NCBI RefSeq assembly: GCF_014197855.1
Contig: NZ_JACIGJ010000011.1
Coordinates: forward strand, 62,001 to 126,000
Direction: 5' to 3'
Source: Roseospira marina
Lineage (GTDB): Bacteria > Pseudomonadota > Alphaproteobacteria > Rhodospirillales > Rhodospirillaceae
Length of the DNA: 64,000 bases
This document shows, one piece after another, positions 60,706-64,000 of this stretch. The notes under the pieces are model-generated. The model saw only the letters and a program-made list of their open reading frames with translations. It had not been told where the DNA came from and searched no databases. The translations under genes were made by a program, and so were the position numbers. How positions within the stretch are numbered: the stretch's first letter is position 1; each line of letters begins with the position of its first letter.

Positions 60706-61678
60706 AACGCCGGGCGCCAGCCCGCCGGCCGATCCCGAACGCGACGGCCCCACGGACGGCGACCCGGCGTTGGAGCGCACGCCCGACGGCTTAACGGACG
60801 GCTCCGGCGAAAGCCTGGGCGACTGGTTGCGCGGCCTGTTTCGCGGCCGCGGCAACGGCGATGGCTCGGTGCGCGGCACCCTGGAAGAGATCATCGAAAC
60901 GCGCGATGAGGCGGAACTGCCCATCGACGCGCACGAACGCCTGCTGATCGCCAACGTGCTGCACCAGCGCGATATGACCGCCGAGGACGTGATGGTGCCC
61001 CGGCCGGACATCGTGGCGCTGGGGGACTCCGCGACCCTGCCCGAAATCGCCACGCTGATGGCGGAGAAGGGGCACTCCCGCATGCCGGTGTACCGGGATT
61101 CGCTCGACGACACGGCCGGCATGGTCCACATCAAGGATCTGATTCCGCACCTGCATCGCGGCGAACAGCCCGACGTGGTTGCGCTGGCGCGCCCCGTGCT
61201 GTTCGTGCCGCCGTCCATCCGGGTGCTGGATCTGCTGCTGGAGATGCGGCTGAAGAAGACACATATGGCGCTGGTGGTGGACGAGTACGGCGGCATCGAC
61301 GGCCTCGTGACTATCGAGGATCTGGTCGAGCAGATCGTCGGCGAGATCGAGGACGAGCACGACGGCGAGGTCGAGCCGGAACTTGCCGTCCAGGAGGACG
61401 GATCGGTGATCGCCGATGCGCGCTTCGACCTGGAAGAGTTCGAGGAGCGCTTCGGCGCTATCCTGTCCGAGGAGGAGCGCGAGGAGACCGATACCCTGGC
61501 CGGGCTGGTGTTCCGTCTGGCCGGGCGGGTCCCCAGCCGGGGTGAACTGCTGGTCCACGACAGCGGGCTGGAGTTCGAGGTGCTGGAGGCCGACCCTCGC
61601 CGGATCAAACGCCTACGCCTGCGCAATCTGCCGCCGGAGGTTAGCGAGCCGACGCGCAACGGAAACGGCGGCTCGTGA
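60680..61678 (+). CDS. CorC-type CBS-domain protein (hemolysin C family)
   Basis: Cytoplasmic protein of 332 residues with a CBS pair and a CorC/HlyC domain, linked to Mg2+/Co2+ efflux in enterobacteria. A disordered Pro/Asp-rich start (to about 60) is followed by ANVLHQRDMTAEDVMVPRPD, KGHSRMPVYRDSLDD and MALVVDEYGGIDGLVTIEDLVEQIVGEI, and the C-terminal domain with DTLAGLVFRLAGRVP. The start at ATG 60680 has GGAG five bases upstream. It overlaps lnt (4 bases). Confidence 0.93.
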   Translation: MNDDPTPSRTPGASPPADPERDGPTDGDPALERTPDGLTDGSGESLGDWLRGLFRGRGNGDGSVRGTLEEIIETRDEAELPIDAHERLLIANVLHQRDMTAEDVMVPRPDIVALGDSATLPEIATLMAEKGHSRMPVYRDSLDDTAGMVHIKDLIPHLHRGEQPDVVALARPVLFVPPSIRVLDLLLEMRLKKTHMALVVDEYGGIDGLVTIEDLVEQIVGEIEDEHDGEVEPELAVQEDGSVIADARFDLEEFEERFGAILSEEEREETDTLAGLVFRLAGRVPSRGELLVHDSGLEFEVLEADPRRIKRLRLRNLPPEVSEPTRNGNGGS

Positions 61679-63243
61679 CCGCGCCGACACGCCGCGCGCG
61701 GCTGGCCGGCTGGGTTGCGGGGCTGCGCGGCTGGCGCCGCCGGGGCCTGACCTGCGGGCTGGGTGCCCTCGCGGCGCTGGCCCTGCCCCCCTTTCACATC
61801 CTCCCCGCCCTGGCTGTGGCGCTGATCGGGCTGGTCTGGCTGCTCGACGGGGTGGAGCGGCCGCTCCGGGGCGGCTTCGGCACCGGCTGGTGGTTCGGCT
61901 TCGGCTTCTTCGTCGTCGGGATCCACTGGATCGCCTACGCCCTGTTGGTGGACGCGGCGGCCTTCGGCTGGATGATCCCGTTCGCGGTCGGTGGCCTGAG
62001 CGCCGTCCTGGCCCTCTTCATGGGCGCCGGCACCGCGCTCGCCGGGTATCTCTGGCGTCCGGGCCACGCCGCCCGGATCGGTGTGCTCGCCGCCACATGG
62101 GTGCTGGCGGAATGGCTGCGCATGTGGGTGGCCACGGGCTTTCCCTGGAACATGCTGGGTACCGTCTGGATGCCGCTCCCCCCGGCGGTGCAGAGCGCGA
62201 GCCTGATCGGCGCGCTGGGCCTGAGCGGGCTGACGGTGATGGCCCTCGCGGCGCCAGCAGTGCTAGGCGACGCGCGATCCGCGGCACGCTCGCTCACCGC
62301 GCTGGTCGTGGCGGTGGCGCCGCTGGCCGGGCTGAGCGCCTGGGGCGCGGTGCGGCTGGCAACGGTGGACCCCGGGACGGTGGAGGGCGTACGGCTGCGG
62401 CTGGTGCAGCCCAACCTGAGCCAGACCGAGAAGTGGGACCCAGCCCGCCGCGAGTTGAACCTGATCGACCAGGTCGCGCTCAGCCGGCAACCGGGTTTCG
62501 ACGCCGTCACGCATGTCATCTGGTCCGAGACGGCGTCCGCCTTCCCGCTCAACGCCGACGTGGTGCACCGGTTCATGGCCGCCGACGCGGCGCCCACCGA
62601 CGGCCTGCTCATCACGGGCGCCCCGCGCGTGACCACCCCGGGTCAGGTGCCGTTCCAGGTCTGGAACAGCCTCATGGCCATCGCGCCGGACGGCTCCATC
62701 CGGGACACCTACGACAAGGCGCATCTGGTCCCGTTCGGCGAATACGTGCCCTTCGCCGATGTTCTGCCCGTGCAGAAGATCACCCCGGGCCGCGTGGATT
62801 TCACGCCCGGCCCCGGCCCCCGCACGCTGCGGCTGAAGGGCCTGCCTCCGGTCGCGCCCCTGATCTGCTACGAGGTCATTTTCCCCGGCGCCGTGGTCCG
62901 CCCGGATGATCGCCCGGCCTGGATGCTGAACCTGACCAACGACGGCTGGTATGGCCTGAGCCCGGGCCCCCATCAGCACTTCGCCACGGCGCGCCTGCGG
63001 GCCGTCGAGGAGGGTTTGCCGCTGGTGCGCGTGGCAAACACCGGCATCTCGGGCGTGGTCGATCCTCTGGGCCGGGTGACGGCCCGCCTTGCTCTGGGCA
63101 CACGCGGCACGATCGACGCCGCGTTGCCCGGAGCGCTAAGGTCCACAGTGTTTGCCCGTCTTGGGAACGCTCTTCCAATAGCGGCAGCACTCTTTTTCAT
63201 CGTTGCTGTTGCGCTATACAATCATAAAGAACTGCGACTGTAG
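61675..63243 (+). CDS. lnt: Lnt, apolipoprotein N-acyltransferase
   Basis: Inner-membrane enzyme of 522 residues that adds the third acyl chain to lipoproteins. Several membrane segments fill the first 230 residues; the periplasmic nitrilase-like domain has the catalytic Glu in VIWSETASAFP, Lys in DTYDKAHLVPFGEYVPF and Cys in LICYEVIFPGAV. A last membrane helix ends the protein. The start GTG at 61675 overlaps the corC-type stop. It closes the coupled run beginning at miaB. Confidence 0.95.
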   Translation: MTAPTRRARLAGWVAGLRGWRRRGLTCGLGALAALALPPFHILPALAVALIGLVWLLDGVERPLRGGFGTGWWFGFGFFVVGIHWIAYALLVDAAAFGWMIPFAVGGLSAVLALFMGAGTALAGYLWRPGHAARIGVLAATWVLAEWLRMWVATGFPWNMLGTVWMPLPPAVQSASLIGALGLSGLTVMALAAPAVLGDARSAARSLTALVVAVAPLAGLSAWGAVRLATVDPGTVEGVRLRLVQPNLSQTEKWDPARRELNLIDQVALSRQPGFDAVTHVIWSETASAFPLNADVVHRFMAADAAPTDGLLITGAPRVTTPGQVPFQVWNSLMAIAPDGSIRDTYDKAHLVPFGEYVPFADVLPVQKITPGRVDFTPGPGPRTLRLKGLPPVAPLICYEVIFPGAVVRPDDRPAWMLNLTNDGWYGLSPGPHQHFATARLRAVEEGLPLVRVANTGISGVVDPLGRVTARLALGTRGTIDAALPGALRSTVFARLGNALPIAAALFFIVAVALYNHKELRL

Positions 63244-63312
63244 CGTAACGTTGAATACCACCCGCGATTCTCAACCCAACTCGCCGACTTGCAGAAAATT
63301 ACAGGTTTCTCG

Positions 63313-63341
63313 TTGACCCTGTGCCCGCCGGTACCTAACAT
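63313..63341 (+). promoter_or_regulatory. Promoter of the second XRE regulator
   Basis: TTGACC (63313-63318) and TAACAT (63336-63341) are 17 bases apart, 109 bases before the ATG at 63450. The pair suggests that the regulator is transcribed separately from lnt. Confidence 0.6.
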
Positions 63342-63449
63342 TACCCCATTAATACGTGCAGAATCGTCCCGCATCGGCAGAAATTCGGTCGACGCACTCG
63401 CGGAACGACTACCGTCGCGTAGGTCACCGTATTCCACAAGGCAACAAGC

Positions 63450-63938
63450 ATGGCGGAGCAACATTCGCAGACACCGCGGCGGTCCAGCCGCGGGCGAACC
63501 CCTTCGGGACAACCCAATCCCGTTGACGTGCATGTTGGAAGCCGCGTCCGCTTGCGCCGGACGCTGCTGGGCATGAGTCAGGAGCGCCTCGGCGAGGCAA
63601 TCGGGCTGACGTTCCAACAGGTGCAGAAGTATGAACGCGGCGCCAACCGCATCGGTGCCAGTCGCCTCTGGGACCTCAGCCACGTGCTGGACGTTCCCAT
63701 GGGCTACTTTTTCGAGGAGATGGACGACACCACATCCGCCCTGAGCCCGCGCAACCTCACCGGCGGCAATGGCTCGTTGCATACGCTCCACGAGGGCGCC
63801 GATCCCGACCCGCTGGCACGGCGCGAAACGTTGGAACTGGTGCGGTCCTACTATCGCATTGCCGATCCCCAGGTGCGGCGGCGCGTGTTCGACCTGACCC
63901 GCACGCTCGGAGTCGGCGACACCGGAGAGTCGGGATAA
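63450..63938 (+). CDS. XRE-family transcriptional regulator (metK-neighbour type)
   Basis: DNA-binding protein of 162 residues. The helix-turn-helix spans about 29-84 (RLRRTLLGMSQERLGEAIGL, FQQVQKYERGANRIGASRLW), then VPMGYFFEEMDD, an acidic variable part and a helical tail (ELVRSYYRIADPQVRRRVF). It is a paralog of the regulator at 8323-8799. In alphaproteobacteria a regulator of this type commonly lies between lnt and metK, so metK is expected just past the right edge. Targets are unknown. Confidence 0.92.
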   Translation: MAEQHSQTPRRSSRGRTPSGQPNPVDVHVGSRVRLRRTLLGMSQERLGEAIGLTFQQVQKYERGANRIGASRLWDLSHVLDVPMGYFFEEMDDTTSALSPRNLTGGNGSLHTLHEGADPDPLARRETLELVRSYYRIADPQVRRRVFDLTRTLGVGDTGESG

Positions 63939-63945
63939 AGCCGAT

Positions 63946-63988
63946 CGCCTCACATTTGGCCCGCATGCGCGGGTTCAAATGTGAGGCG
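63946..63988. terminator. 13-bp perfect inverted repeat after the XRE gene
   Basis: CGCCTCACATTTG (63946-63958) and CAAATGTGAGGCG (63976-63988) pair perfectly; the loop itself holds CCCGCATGCGCGGG. It begins eight bases after the stop. No T run follows before the window ends, so it may be a terminator or the first part of a structured leader of the next gene. Confidence 0.6.
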
Positions 63989-64000
63989 GCGCGCCACGCC

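Overview
This GC-rich window reads as chromosome of an anoxygenic phototrophic alphaproteobacterium, most likely a purple nonsulfur member of the Rhodospirillales. The basis is a long photosynthesis gene cluster (27.3-50.6 kb) with reaction-centre H subunit, light-independent protochlorophyllide reductase, Mg-chelatase large subunit and the AerR/PpsR regulators, together with typical alphaproteobacterial neighbourhoods (aapJQM; miaB-phoH-ybeY-corC-lnt-HTH). The species cannot be named from the sequence alone.

Layout. 0-4.1 kb (minus): a general amino-acid ABC transporter with two tandem AapJ binding proteins separated by six 27-bp hairpin repeats, then AapQ and a truncated AapM. 4.5-5.0 kb: tRNA-Asp and tRNA-Thr. 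5.7-7.8 kb: a chemoreceptor. 8.3-8.8 kb: an XRE regulator with a palindrome over its own promoter. 9.3-9.6 kb: a small unknown protein. 9.9-16.5 kb: a six-gene peptide-use operon (S58 peptidase plus peptide ABC transporter). 16.5-20.7 kb (minus): AGCS symporter, YkgJ and YchJ proteins, lpxC. 21.3-24.4 kb: a TRAP transporter. 24.7-25.1 kb: cytochrome c'. 25.7-27.2 kb (minus): an M32 carboxypeptidase.

Photosynthesis cluster. The leftward arm is bchF-bchN-bchB-bchH-bchL-bchM-lhaA-puhA-puhB-puhC-[puhE fused to a COG0523 GTPase]-bchJ. The rightward arm is aerR-ppsR, then bchG, a PucC-family transporter, bchP and tspO. Together they cover insertion of Mg into protoporphyrin, methylation, protochlorophyllide reduction, 3-vinyl hydration, esterification and tail reduction, plus assembly of the H subunit and light-harvesting complexes. 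The bchF/aerR divergent region and the bchG leader carry TGT-N12-ACA-like PpsR operators. No puf, puc, crt, bchCXYZ, bchDI, acsF or bchE gene is present, so these must lie elsewhere if the organism has them.

Right end (50.6-64 kb): a small unknown gene, ptsN, a 1785-residue alpha-2-macroglobulin with a thioester motif, then the translationally coupled miaB-phoH-ybeY-corC-lnt run and a second XRE regulator followed by a 13-bp perfect inverted repeat.

The most unusual item is the PuhE-COG0523 fusion: a photosystem assembly membrane protein joined in one frame to a metallochaperone-type GTPase with nine consecutive histidines and an altered CxCC motif.
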